Part shown: positions 55,591-64,000 of the stretch, in pieces
Layout of the letters: the number at the start of each line of letters is the position of its first letter
How positions within the stretch are numbered: the first letter of the stretch is position 1
Assembly: GCA_963169105.1 (NCBI GenBank)
Contig: OY720637.1
Span: 60,720,964 to 60,784,963, forward strand
Direction: 5' to 3'
DNA length: 64,000 bases
Source of the DNA: Ceriagrion tenellum
Taxonomy: Eukaryota > Arthropoda > Insecta > Odonata > Coenagrionidae
The notes under the pieces: generated by a model
What the model was told of the DNA's origin: nothing
The model's database searches: none
The model's input: the letters and a program-made list of their open reading frames with translations, nothing else
Position numbers and translations under genes: made by a program

Positions 55591-57149
55591 AGCTCTAAAA
55601 AATGCTGTAAAAGGTATAAAAATATGTATTTCAGCAAACACTCAGTTTTGCGTGAAGCTAAAAATTTCAATTCAAACCGAAAAAAAAGCTTCAAAAAAAC
55701 TTAATGGAGGCAAAAATAGACACGCTGACACGATCGCTCCACCACGCAAGAATTTACCGATGGGGACGAGAATCAATCAGCGTACACGAGATAAATGGAG
55801 AGACCCCCTCTACACACACAAGAGCCATGAATGACGGCCTCTTTTTTTCCAAATCGCCATTCCCAAAATCTTCTATGAGCCTTATTCAAATGATTGGTCA
55901 ACGCTAACACTCTCAAATTTGGCCAGCTATTCATAAAAAACAGAACGAAAGGAAGACCGAAATTATTTATCATTACTGCTATGAAAGTTCAGCTCTATTC
56001 CATGATTCATTGCGTCAAGTTCCGAACTCTTTTATTCGTGGTGTCACAGCCAACGAAAATTTGAACGTATCAGTGCAGACGAGTGATGTTGAATGGACCG
56101 ATGTGGGCCAGCGAAACTTTTGGTAACCTGCTGGTATGGAGCATTCTGTGGGTATGTTGTATGTAACAGTTGCGACCGAATATTTTGAGCATAGTTACCG
56201 AATTCGTGCTGTTTATTGATATTTATGGACGATTAAAATGAAAGAAATATGCACATGGATGATACCGGGACAAAATACAATTGGATGAATTAACTTCCAT
56301 ACAACAACTTAATAAAAACTGCAATATGCGTAAAAAAATGCAAATAATTACGAGTCATGAAAAAATGGTTGACCATATTTTTTATGGATTTCATTTACAC
56401 TACAATATTACAACGGCTGAATGACTCAAAATACGCTCATATTTTAAGTGAAACCAGTTATAATTTAAGAAAGGAAAAAGGCTAAAGACGAATACCTACT
56501 AAAAGTATACACTGAAACAAAATGGACTTTTATAAAAACCGAATCCACTCGCTCGAGAGATCGATTCCGAACGGATAATGCAATCGTTCATGGATACTCT
56601 ATTTTTGCGCAGAATCCATAGGAAAACTGAGAAAAAAATTTAATGAATGGGTGCGGGGGACGAGTCACGAATATAACAGCGTTTCTAAAAAAGTTGAGAA
56701 ATACGTAGATATTGAAGAAGGAAGATACGCGGAGAGGTTTAAAAAAATAACAAAAATCTCCGGCCATTTTTTTTTAACCACGTTGGGTTGGTATAATTCC
56801 TCAAAAGGTAAGGATCCTACTTCGTCCGCAGTCTTCTTTAATACACACAAATACTCTTGAGAGACGAAGCGAATGCTAGGAAAGGCTTAAGGAAAAGACG
56901 GAAAAGGGATCTGTGCGCGGGTAACGGAATCCTGATGCGAAGAAAAAGGTCGCGTCTTTATTTCCATTGGGGTCGTCCAACCAACCCCACTCAATTCATG
57001 AGTTTGAAATGGAAATGGACGAGTCGCGAGGAAAAGGAACCCCTTTGTGTCTTCCAGCAATAGTTTATACGATCGATAGCGGTTTCTACGCTTTTGTGTC
57101 ATTTCCACGGCAACGATGGCGTGGAAAACGCGGTTAACATTTTGGGGTT
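55591..57149. other. Unassigned sequence, about 1.55 kb
   Basis: Only short frames on both strands. No repeat ends were recognised. Confidence 0.45.
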
Positions 57150-57327
57150 TACTAAAACCCAGTGGTGGGTTGTAGCGTGTTCGACTCCCGTCATGAGGGT
57201 TGCAGGTTCGAGACTAAGCGACGGAAAAAATTTTCCTGGCTGGCCAACCAACTTTAGCAAGCTACCCGACTTTGACCCCGCAGGTCTGAGAGAGAACTGA
57301 GAGGCAGCCGTCTCGACAGAAGACATT
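57150..57327 (+). mobile_element. Possible tRNA-derived SINE fragment
   Basis: CCCAGTGGTGGGTTGTAGCG resembles an A-box region, and GGGTTGCAGGTTCGAGACTA contains a near-consensus B box (GGTTCGANNC) about 45 bp later. It is followed by GCGACGGAAAAAATTTTCCT. The spacing fits a tRNA-derived head. The 3' end and target duplication are not clear. Confidence 0.5.
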
Positions 57328-57590
57328 CACTACGTTTATCAATCGAACTCAGATCGAACTCGGACCGATCAGAACATTCTAGGCCAGCCGACTCGGATCG
57401 CTTAGTTTACCACTGCGAAATGGATTGAAATATCGATTTGAATCGGTTCATATTGATTTGAAATCTCAGACTGGTAGAGAGAAAGCGGGCCTAGTTAGCC
57501 CACTTCTTACTTCGATCCCATTAGCAAGTTGCGTATACCATAACGAGCTAAACCGGCCAAATCGATCTGAGTTCAATCGGTAAATTTATT
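57328..57590. mobile_element. IR-E inverted-repeat element, copy 2
   Basis: Ends are inverted: TTTATCAATCGAACTCAGATCG on the left and GATCTGAGTTCAATCGGTAAAT on the right (a few mismatches). The interior matches 38085-38487 in reverse orientation. No coding capacity. Confidence 0.7.
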
Positions 57591-58235
57591 GATTGATAGC
57601 ACTGATCAAGAAGATCGGACCGGTATCAACAGCCATCTTCGGGCGATTGCGAAGTACACGGATGCGGCCGGGAAACTTCCGAGTTAAGTGAAGGAATCAA
57701 CATGCTCTAAGTTGTCTTCTTTCCATGCGACGCGACTTCTGCATTCAGCTTTTACCTTCCTTATAATAATATATAATATCAATATTATATCTTGCTTTTC
57801 CTGATCTGCTTATTTTAGAATGGTATATGAAGACAGTATAGCAGTAAATATATACGCCCCTTTTTGCTATTTTGAATAAGTATGTGTTTTTTCGCTGTTG
57901 TGCTACAGTAAACTTCTAGATGAGAACTATATGGATAACTGTGGTTGGTTGGAAGAGGTAATGCGGTACAAAGTGCTGTTTAAGGTCGTGATAGAGGATG
58001 CCATGTGGAAGACAACGAGGAAACCACCATATTAATCTTCCTAGAAGATGCCGCCCTACATTCAAAACTATATACGACATGATGGCATCCCTACCAGAAA
58101 AAATATTCCGGAGGTAAAATAGTCTCTCAATCGGATCTCCGGGTGGGGACCACTGGGAGGGGTGCATCAGTCAGGAAGGACAAAACTAAGTAATATGCAG
58201 TCGCGACACCCACTGTTAATTTCCCTACGCGAAAT
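57591..58235. other. Unassigned sequence
   Basis: Nothing recognised. Confidence 0.4.
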
Positions 58236-58740
58236 TGCAGCTAGCTAAGGAGACATTTTGTAATAGAAGGGAGATGATGACGGAGACATTGGGTAAGGAT
58301 GTGAAGAAGAGGCTGGTGAAGAGCTTTATATGGAGTGCGGCGTTGTAGAAACGTGGAATCTATGAGAGGAGGACGAAAATGCGCTGCAGGCATTTGAGAT
58401 GTGGGTGTGGAGAAGGATGGAGAAGGTGAGGTGGACGGAGAGGAAGTGCTTGAGATGGTGGGCGAGGAAACGAAACTTATAATCGAAATTTTAGGTCGGC
58501 AGGTTATGTTCCTGGACGATGTTATAAGGGGCGATGGGTTATTCAAGACTGTGATAGAGGGAAGGATGTTGGGCAAGCGGGGGAGGATGGAGAAAAATAA
58601 TAGGTTTCATGGACAGGATGGAGAAGGGCAGAAGGCATGCAAAGGCGAAAAAGGATATACTAGAGATAGATAGGCCCCGGAAAGCGTAGAAAATCGAGAG
58701 GAGAGTCTCTGACATTCAACCTACTTTTACCGGTAGAATA
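58236..58740 (+). pseudogene. RTE-A LINE 3' fragment
   Basis: The plus strand encodes DVKKRLVKSFIWSAAL before a stop, MRCRHLRCGCGEGWRR in a shifted frame, then VLEMVGEETKLIIEILGRQV, MFLDDVIRGDGLFKTVIEGR and MLGKRGRMEKNNRFHGQ. It ends GACATTCAACCTACTTTTACCGGTAGAATA, written here as GACATTCAACC, CTACTTTTACC and GGTAGAATA in sequence. Frameshifts make it dead. Confidence 0.87.
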
Positions 58741-58887
58741 GAAAAAAAATTGCTGCTGATACTGGTAGCGCCAGCTCCATCCGCCAGCAAGTAAAACTAG
58801 TAGACATTTGGTTTGCCGTACAAGGCACCATAAAAAACCCGTAATATTCTCTACACAATGTATCTTCTACGGCATGGAATTTCCTGC

Positions 58888-59121
58888 GTGAAAAATTGAT
58901 AATCTCGATTGTTTCAGGCTTTACTTGGTGAAAATCCATTCTAAAGAATTCAAAAGAGATATGGTACTTTTTCACAGTTTTTATTTCAAGTCGACCGGTT
59001 TCGTCGCATAGGCGACATCATCAGGTCGATGTCATCAGGCCTATGTGACGAAACCGGTCGCCTTGAAATAGAAACTGTGAAAAAGTACCATATCCTTTTG
59101 AATTCTTTTGTGAAAAATTGA
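58888..59121 (+). mobile_element. Hairpin element HP5 with 12-bp target duplication
   Basis: The element is 58900-59109, flanked by GTGAAAAATTGA at 58888-58899 and 59110-59121. Arms of about 60 bp run from AAAGAATTCAAAAGAGATAT to the inverted counterpart ending GAATTCTTTT, and include GACCGGTTTCGTCGC / GTGACGAAACCGGTC. A 44-bp leader lies on the left only. The intact core CTGATGA-T-GTCGC-CTAT-GCGAC-GAAAC is read on the minus strand (59024-58998). The plus-strand version in the right arm is disturbed by a few bases. Confidence 0.87.
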
Positions 59122-59740
59122 GATGAAAGTCATGCTATTACTTTTGCTAATCGAGCATAAGAGAAAAAGAAGTTACTGCCATCTAAAAAATTCCAAGTGG
59201 TAGCTGGGAATTTCTCATTTTAACCCTGGGTTAAACCCAATAACTGGAAAAAGAATAAATGTTCAGCTATGCATAATAAATGCTAATAATGCAAACTTTT
59301 AACCAGTTTGTTTAACAAGGTTTAGAACAATTATATTTCTGAAAGTATACCTATAAAATTCCGCTACCAATGGCAAGGTTAAATAATTCATTAACGAAAA
59401 TAAACAGAAATCACTCTTTGCCCAAATTTTGCGAATGACGCAGATCCTTCTTGGAGGGTAATGCAACTTATTATTTTGTTAAAGGTAAATAATAAAGTCA
59501 GCATTTCCACTACAAATGCCTTGAGCTATATGCGTATTCAATAAACAGCCGATCCTTTTAAATCCGATTGTGAATCTTCATGTCTCCATTATTCAGTAGT
59601 TGCATTGTATTGTTCGGCTCGATCTATTCTCATCTCAAAACTTTTGTTGCATTATTTAAATCATAGGTAGCCTAACCGGTTAAATGGAAATGGGTACAAA
59701 TACTCATGATATTTACGAACTCAGATTTTCATTCTTTATC
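59122..59740. other. Unassigned AT-rich sequence
   Basis: Nothing recognised. Confidence 0.4.
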
Positions 59741-59912
59741 TCATAGCATACGTCCTGCACTTCTTCATCCCGCCAAGACCAATTCTCTTTCTTCCCTTCC
59801 AGGCTTACCCAACATCCCCCCTCTATCACGACCTTAAACAGCACTTTGTACCTTATTACCTCTTCCAACCAACCATATAAATCCATATAGTTCTCATCTG
59901 GAAGTTTACTGT
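59741..59912 (-). pseudogene. RTE-A scrap
   Basis: TTCTTCATCCCGCCAAGACC, ATTCTCTTTCTTCCC, TTACCCAACATCCCCCCTCT and ATTACCTCTTCCAACCAACC parallel the minus-strand RTE-A tail (GRKRIGLGGMKK-like, LGKPGREE-like), strongly diverged. The terminal ACCGGTAGAATA is missing. Confidence 0.65.
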
Positions 59913-60696
59913 AGCTTAACAGCGGAAAAACACATGCTTATTCAAATTAGCAAAAAGGGGCGTATATATTTACTGCTATACTGCCTTCATATATTAAGAA
60001 GATGTAGACAGATGTCAGCAGATGTCTGTAGATGCCAGAAGAAAACAAATACCCCGGTCTGTAACAGGGACCCTGATGAACCAACGAGTTTTCCATGTAT
60101 CCACACACCTTTGAATCAAGAGATTTTCACAGCCCGTCTCTCTGAAACGAGGGCGTTGCGACGAGTCGGGTCGCGAAGAATATCCATTTCCATACCAACG
60201 ACCCAGATTCTTTTCTTTTTAGAGCTATACCTGCATGAAAAGCCTATTGGAACCTGGTATCACGCACATTGAGTCGGATTTCGTCTGCTCAACGTTATGT
60301 ATTCCATTTTCTTCCTGAGCAAAGGTCTGACATATCGCTGGATGTGGGGAGAGAAACTCACGCACATTACCAGTTAGATGAAAACGGACATATAGACTGT
60401 GAAAGATAGATTCTTTGTGGGCGTATTCATTTGCTAGATGGATATTAGCAATAGGTCACAGCAGGAAAAAAATGACCTGCCCCATCCATTTCACTTTTCA
60501 TGCTACTTCATCCAGGGTTATTTAAGGGTTAACTAGGCGTGAGATAGGAGGGGAAAACTCACGAATTTTCCGTGGAAGAAAAGGGGGAAAAAAAACAGAA
60601 AGAGACATTTGGGGCGCAGACAAATGTCAAATGAACATTAGCAACAGCAAAGTAAGCACCTCAGCGTTCTAAGTTAGTTCATTTGGAGATATTTAA
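59913..60696. other. Unassigned sequence
   Basis: A 112-residue frame (59934-60272) has no recognised domain. CAGATGTCAGCAGATGTCTGTAGATG near 60010-60035 is a short imperfect repeat, described here by position because of its length. Confidence 0.4.
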
Positions 60697-61269
60697 CGTA
60701 GTTTGAGAGAAAGATCATTTTACCTATAAATTAATGAATTTGATCTCAATTTAAAGGAAAATATATCACCCTTTCATTGACTCCAAAAATTCAACCGCTT
60801 ACCACATTACTTTCGGAGTTATTTGCCAGAAAATATCCCCCCTTTTATAAGGGAAATGGTACGGGTATGCACTCCAGAGAGACATTATTTACCAAATTAG
60901 GCATTTATAACACTTTCATGTCGTAAAAAAAAACTAACAGCGAGAAGTTTGTACGTTTTCTCCGCTATTTTTGAAAATTAATCACATTGTCACCGCAATA
61001 GGTTCTTAGGTAACACAAAAACCTTCCGTTTTGAAGGAGTTACAAACGCATCGGGCGAAAAAATGAGTCAGGTTAATCTTACTTAGACTTACTAGACTTA
61101 CTTAGATATTTACATTTGATTACTTCCAATTTCTGTCATATAAAACTATATTATGGCACCATTAACAATGCAATACTTAATTCGTGTGTCTACAGCTGGT
61201 GAAATTAAAACGTATAATTCGAATATGGTCTCTATTATGACTAGGGAACTATCTCGCCCGGACTACCTT
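60697..61269 (+). mobile_element. TIR-D element, copy 2 (573 bp)
   Basis: It lines up with 61471-62038 along its length. Shared words are ATCACCC(T)TTC, AAAATTCAAC, ATTTGCCAGA, CACTCCAGAGAGAC, CATTTGATTACTTCC-like and TCTATTATGACTAGGGAACT. Ends GTAGTTTGAG and, inverted, AAGGTAGTCCGGGCGAGATA form imperfect inverted repeats. It holds an unfilled version of the HP2 insertion site. Confidence 0.78.
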
Positions 61270-61470
61270 AAGAGTAAAATAGGCGTGAAATGAGGATGGA
61301 ACTAGGTTATTTTTTCCAATAAACAAAAAGTGTTAAGGAAATGAAAAATGATACATTTCAGGCGAATCCAAATAACAAATCAATAAACCAATAGGTCGCA
61401 GCCATCGAGGTAGATGGATTGCGTCATCGAACTTGAAGCCTGACAACTGAAATATAAACCAAATTGTTAA
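61270..61470. other. Spacer between TIR-D copies
   Basis: About 200 bp of unassigned sequence. Confidence 0.5.
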
Positions 61471-62038
61471 AGGTAGTTTGAGCGAAATATCATTTTCCCT
61501 AGAAATCAATGAATTTTGTCTCATTTTAAAGAAAAAGATATCACCCTATATCACCCTTCCATTGACACCAAAAATTCAACATCTTACCACATTACTTGCG
61601 AAGATATTTGCCAGAGAATACCAGCCCTTTTATATGGGAAATTGTACGTGTATTCACTCCAGAGAGACCTTATATTAAAAATGAGGCATTCCCTACACTT
61701 AGAGCACGGCAAAAAATCAACAGTGTGTTGTTTGTGTGTTTTCTCAACTATTTTTTTAAATTAATCATATTGTTACCGCAGTATATTCTTCGGGTTCACA
61801 ATAAACCTTCCGTTTGTCTGGAATTTCAAACGTGCCGCGTGAAAAAAACGAGTCAAGTTAAAGACTTATTTAGATATTTTAATTTGATTACTTGCATTTT
61901 CTGTCATTTAAAACTATATTGTTGCACCATTAATAATGTAATATTTAATTCGTGTGTCTCACAGCTGGTGAAATTAAAACGTAAATATCTAACATGGTCT
62001 CTATTATGATTAGGGAACTACCTCGCTCGCACTGCCTT
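61471..62038 (+). mobile_element. TIR-D element, copy 3 (568 bp)
   Basis: The left end AGGTAGTTTGAGCGAAATAT and right end CTCGCTCGCACTGCCTT form inverted termini. The same layout as copies 1 and 2 includes TGTACGTGTATTCACTCCAG (unfilled HP2 site). A short internal duplication ATATCACCCT-ATATCACCCT is present near 61540. The plus frame of 137 residues is not a recognised protein and is not conserved in copy 2. Confidence 0.8.
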
Positions 62039-62435
62039 GACCATACTCTTTCCTTACTTTCCAATGGATAGCACGACGGAATGGACGAATAAACGAATAC
62101 AATGCAAGAATATCAAACATCTGTTTCAAATTTATGTCAAGTAACTCTTGAAACATACATTGGCTGCGTAGTGCTACGGAATCTAATCAATTTTGCAATA
62201 TCTGCCATCGGAAATGCGGATTATAATTGATTTAAATAAATTAATATAATATTTTAGGCTAATGCATATCAAAGAAATGAAAGCATACTGATTTCTAGCA
62301 AGCAATCAATGGAAAACATTATAAAAGTTCATAATGAGAGCGTTACCTCGTAGGCGCAATAGGAGAATGAGATACAGGGAAGAAGACGTACTTCACGGCT
62401 TTAGCTTCAAGCATTGGCCAGCACAGCAAGCACCC
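62039..62435. other. Unassigned sequence
   Basis: Nothing recognised. Confidence 0.4.
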
Positions 62436-62735
62436 TCTACTTCTACATACCACCTTTGAGCCTCCGCATGGTTGTGTGGCGGGGGTGTTTGGACATCAGC
62501 CGTGTAAAGATGTAAGGGATAATGCTTTGGAAGGTGAAATGGTGACGTGTATCGTGGGAGTGTATTTTGTGGAGCTCATTTTTTATTGCGGTCGCTTATT
62601 CTGAAAGAACGAGTTTTTGTACCTATCTGTTTGACATTGTATCTCTCTCATTTTATCGCTTCTGTCAGGCTCTAGAGAATTAGTGAGGCGGTCATGATAA
62701 TATTCTCTGTGTCGCTCTGAAAAAATGCTGGGACT
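62436..62735 (-). pseudogene. CR1/Jockey-like LINE C 3' fragment
   Basis: It begins with the inverted 3' terminal repeat CTACTTCTACATACCACC and 3' UTR words GCCTCCGCATGGTTGTGTGG, then the SDR...SFF tail region in broken frames (TTCTGAAAGAACGAGTTTTT, TCATGATAATATTCTCTG). Truncated. Confidence 0.8.
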
Positions 62736-62904
62736 AAAAAGGAGAGGCTACGTACATTGCTGCGCCTTTTTGAATGTCATATTATTTCTGTTGTTTGTAA
62801 TGCCAAAAGCTGCTGGGTATTCGTCGTTGTTTGGTTGAATGAGCTCTAGTTTTGCTCTAATAAATTAATTTACAATCATTATTTTTCGCACCACTCTCAT
62901 CAGT

Positions 62905-62985
62905 GGTAGATGCGGCAGTGGTTAGAGACTTTGTCCCTTGCGCTGAAGTTTGTAGCATTGACTCTCCGTGGGGGAAGTTTTTTTT
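62905..62985 (+). other. Weak tRNA/SINE-like head
   Basis: AGATGCGGCAGTGGTTAGAG resembles an A box of tRNA-derived SINEs. GTAGCATTGACTCTCC is a poor B-box match. It lies between two CR1-like fragments. Low confidence. Confidence 0.3.
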
Positions 62986-63034
62986 CTTATCGATTCCAAC
63001 TCTTTTCGCAAGTTTTCAAATTATTTTATAAAGG

Positions 63035-63312
63035 ATATGGTTTTGGGAGGTGAAATGCTCACATGTATCATGGAAGTGTATTATTGGAACTCAGTTTTTA
63101 TTGTGGTCGCATATTGTGCGCGGAAAGAACGAGTTTTTGCACTTATCTGTTCTTCAGTGTATCCCTTTTATTTTATCGCTCCAGTCAGACATGGTCTAAT
63201 GAGACGTCATGATAATATTCTGTGTGTCGCTCTGAAACACGCCAGTTCTAAATTTTTCAAGCAAGCTAAGCCGTAGCGTGTAGCCTCCGGGTCTCTAGAA
63301 TCTCCCGCCTAC
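63035..63312 (-). pseudogene. CR1/Jockey-like LINE C fragment
   Basis: It contains CACATGTATCATGGAAGTGT, GCGCGGAAAGAACGAGTTTT, CATGATAATATTCTGTGTGT and CTAAGCCGTAGCGTGTAGCC. On the minus strand these are the ...TRLRLACLKNLELACFRATH-like and EYYHDVSLDHV-like tail. The 3' UTR start is missing. The plus frame 62968-63276 is a shadow. Confidence 0.78.
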
Positions 63313-64000
63313 TACAATGGTCGCCAAAAAAAACAAAAGAATGTGCACCCACGGTCAAAATTCTCCCGTGAGTTCCTTCACAGGGCATTTAAGGACTGAC
63401 TACGCGTGGGCGAGCACCCACACGCCTTTTGATAACAGAAAAAGAGGTTTATTCACCTCAAAATGTCAGATAATGTCAAATTTCCAAGCGCCGTGCCGAG
63501 AGAGAGAGAGCATATATGCCTCAACGCCTCCACTTGGCTCCGCTTTAGACTTCCCTGGCGATGAGATGACTCGGGCGTGGGCGATGAAGTCGGAATGCGT
63601 GGGTGAGAAAAGGTCAGGAACAGGAAAAAAACGAGGGCAAACTACGCTAAATCGCGCGGAGATGGATGACAAAAGGTGTTTGTTCAGCATTTCAAAGAGT
63701 TGGCGTGAGATGGGTGTAATGAGAAGATAACAGCATCTGAAGACGATCAGTGGTTGCTCTTCTGCCACGCGTAGGTCTTTGTGGCGCGTCATTCATTCAT
63801 TAAAATTCATCATTCCATTAAATTATTTATCCAGCTGAATCGCAGGTTGTTAGATTGTCCTTATCCACACATTTCGAACTCTGGATCATCATCTTACTCT
63901 CCCTCCCATAGAAGGCTTAGGTAAGGATGTCAGACCTCAAGTTAAATTCCTAGTATCCTCTACCTCTTCATACTCCACGTGGGTCTTCGTGGGGTTTACT
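63313..64000. other. Unassigned sequence to the window end
   Basis: A 137-residue plus frame (63317-63730) and a 108-residue minus frame (63792-63466) overlap, and neither has a recognised family. (GA)n at 63499-63510. If a host exon exists in the window, this GC-richer end is one possible place, but nothing supports it directly. Confidence 0.4.

Overview
The window looks like repeat-rich, AT-rich animal DNA, most likely from an insect. Nothing in it is bacterial: there are no operons, no ribosome binding sites, and no long open frame apart from those produced by simple repeats and transposon remnants. I found no host protein-coding exon, rRNA or functional tRNA that I can support. What can be supported is a dense layering of mobile elements and tandem repeats. 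The taxonomic guess rests on the mix of element types (RTE-like and CR1/Jockey-like LINEs, a Penelope-like element with a GIY-YIG domain, and hAT, piggyBac, Tc1/mariner and Harbinger-like short elements).

LINE families, named here for convenience: RTE-A (3' end close to ACCGGTAGAATA, about ten dead copies on both strands, with a variant A2), RTE-B (C-terminal part with GHTLRHNGFVKNIIEG-type sequence, about seven fragments), RTE-like singletons near 32.2, 32.8 and 33.8 kb, and CR1/Jockey-like C (3' end with TGTAGA-type repeats, about seven fragments). All are 5'-truncated and broken.

Layout. 0-9 kb: a tandem duplication, RTE and CR1 fragments, and a 748-bp hAT-like element with an 8-bp target duplication. 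9.3-13.2 kb: a 3.9-kb palindrome with arms of about 1.24 kb, each arm itself folding back, around a 1.4-kb spacer that carries a hairpin element. 13-25 kb: RTE and CR1 debris, a piggyBac-like element with TTAA ends, a 0.55-0.8 kb terminal-inverted-repeat family, two more hairpin elements, and a 991-bp Harbinger-like element that splits an RTE copy. 25-34 kb: a mariner-like MITE, a pair of 260-bp direct repeats, a 1.29-kb 10-bp-period minisatellite bounded by 14-bp direct repeats, and a satellite of about 470 bp carrying a SINE and two LINE insertions. 34-43.5 kb: an RTE-B copy with part of its reverse transcriptase domain, a 269-bp hAT-like MITE and a hairpin element. 43.7-52.9 kb: five tandem copies of a 1.84-kb unit (Helitron/Helentron-like features), arranged as a higher-order dimer. 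52.9-54.2 kb: the C-terminal part of a Penelope-like element lying between TA tracts. 54-64 kb: more RTE/CR1 fragments, SINE-like heads, another hairpin element and two tandem copies of the terminal-inverted-repeat family.

The most interesting signal is a set of short (191-258 bp) inverted-repeat elements near 11.0, 17.4, 19.1, 42.3 and 59.0 kb. They share one architecture: a 9-14 bp target-site duplication, a leader of about 30-45 bp on one side only, a long stem, and in four of the five a core of the form CTGANGA-N-stem-GAAAC. That core resembles a hammerhead ribozyme with one extra base and also lies beside the Penelope-like element. The long target duplications argue for mobilisation by reverse transcription rather than by a cut-and-paste transposase.
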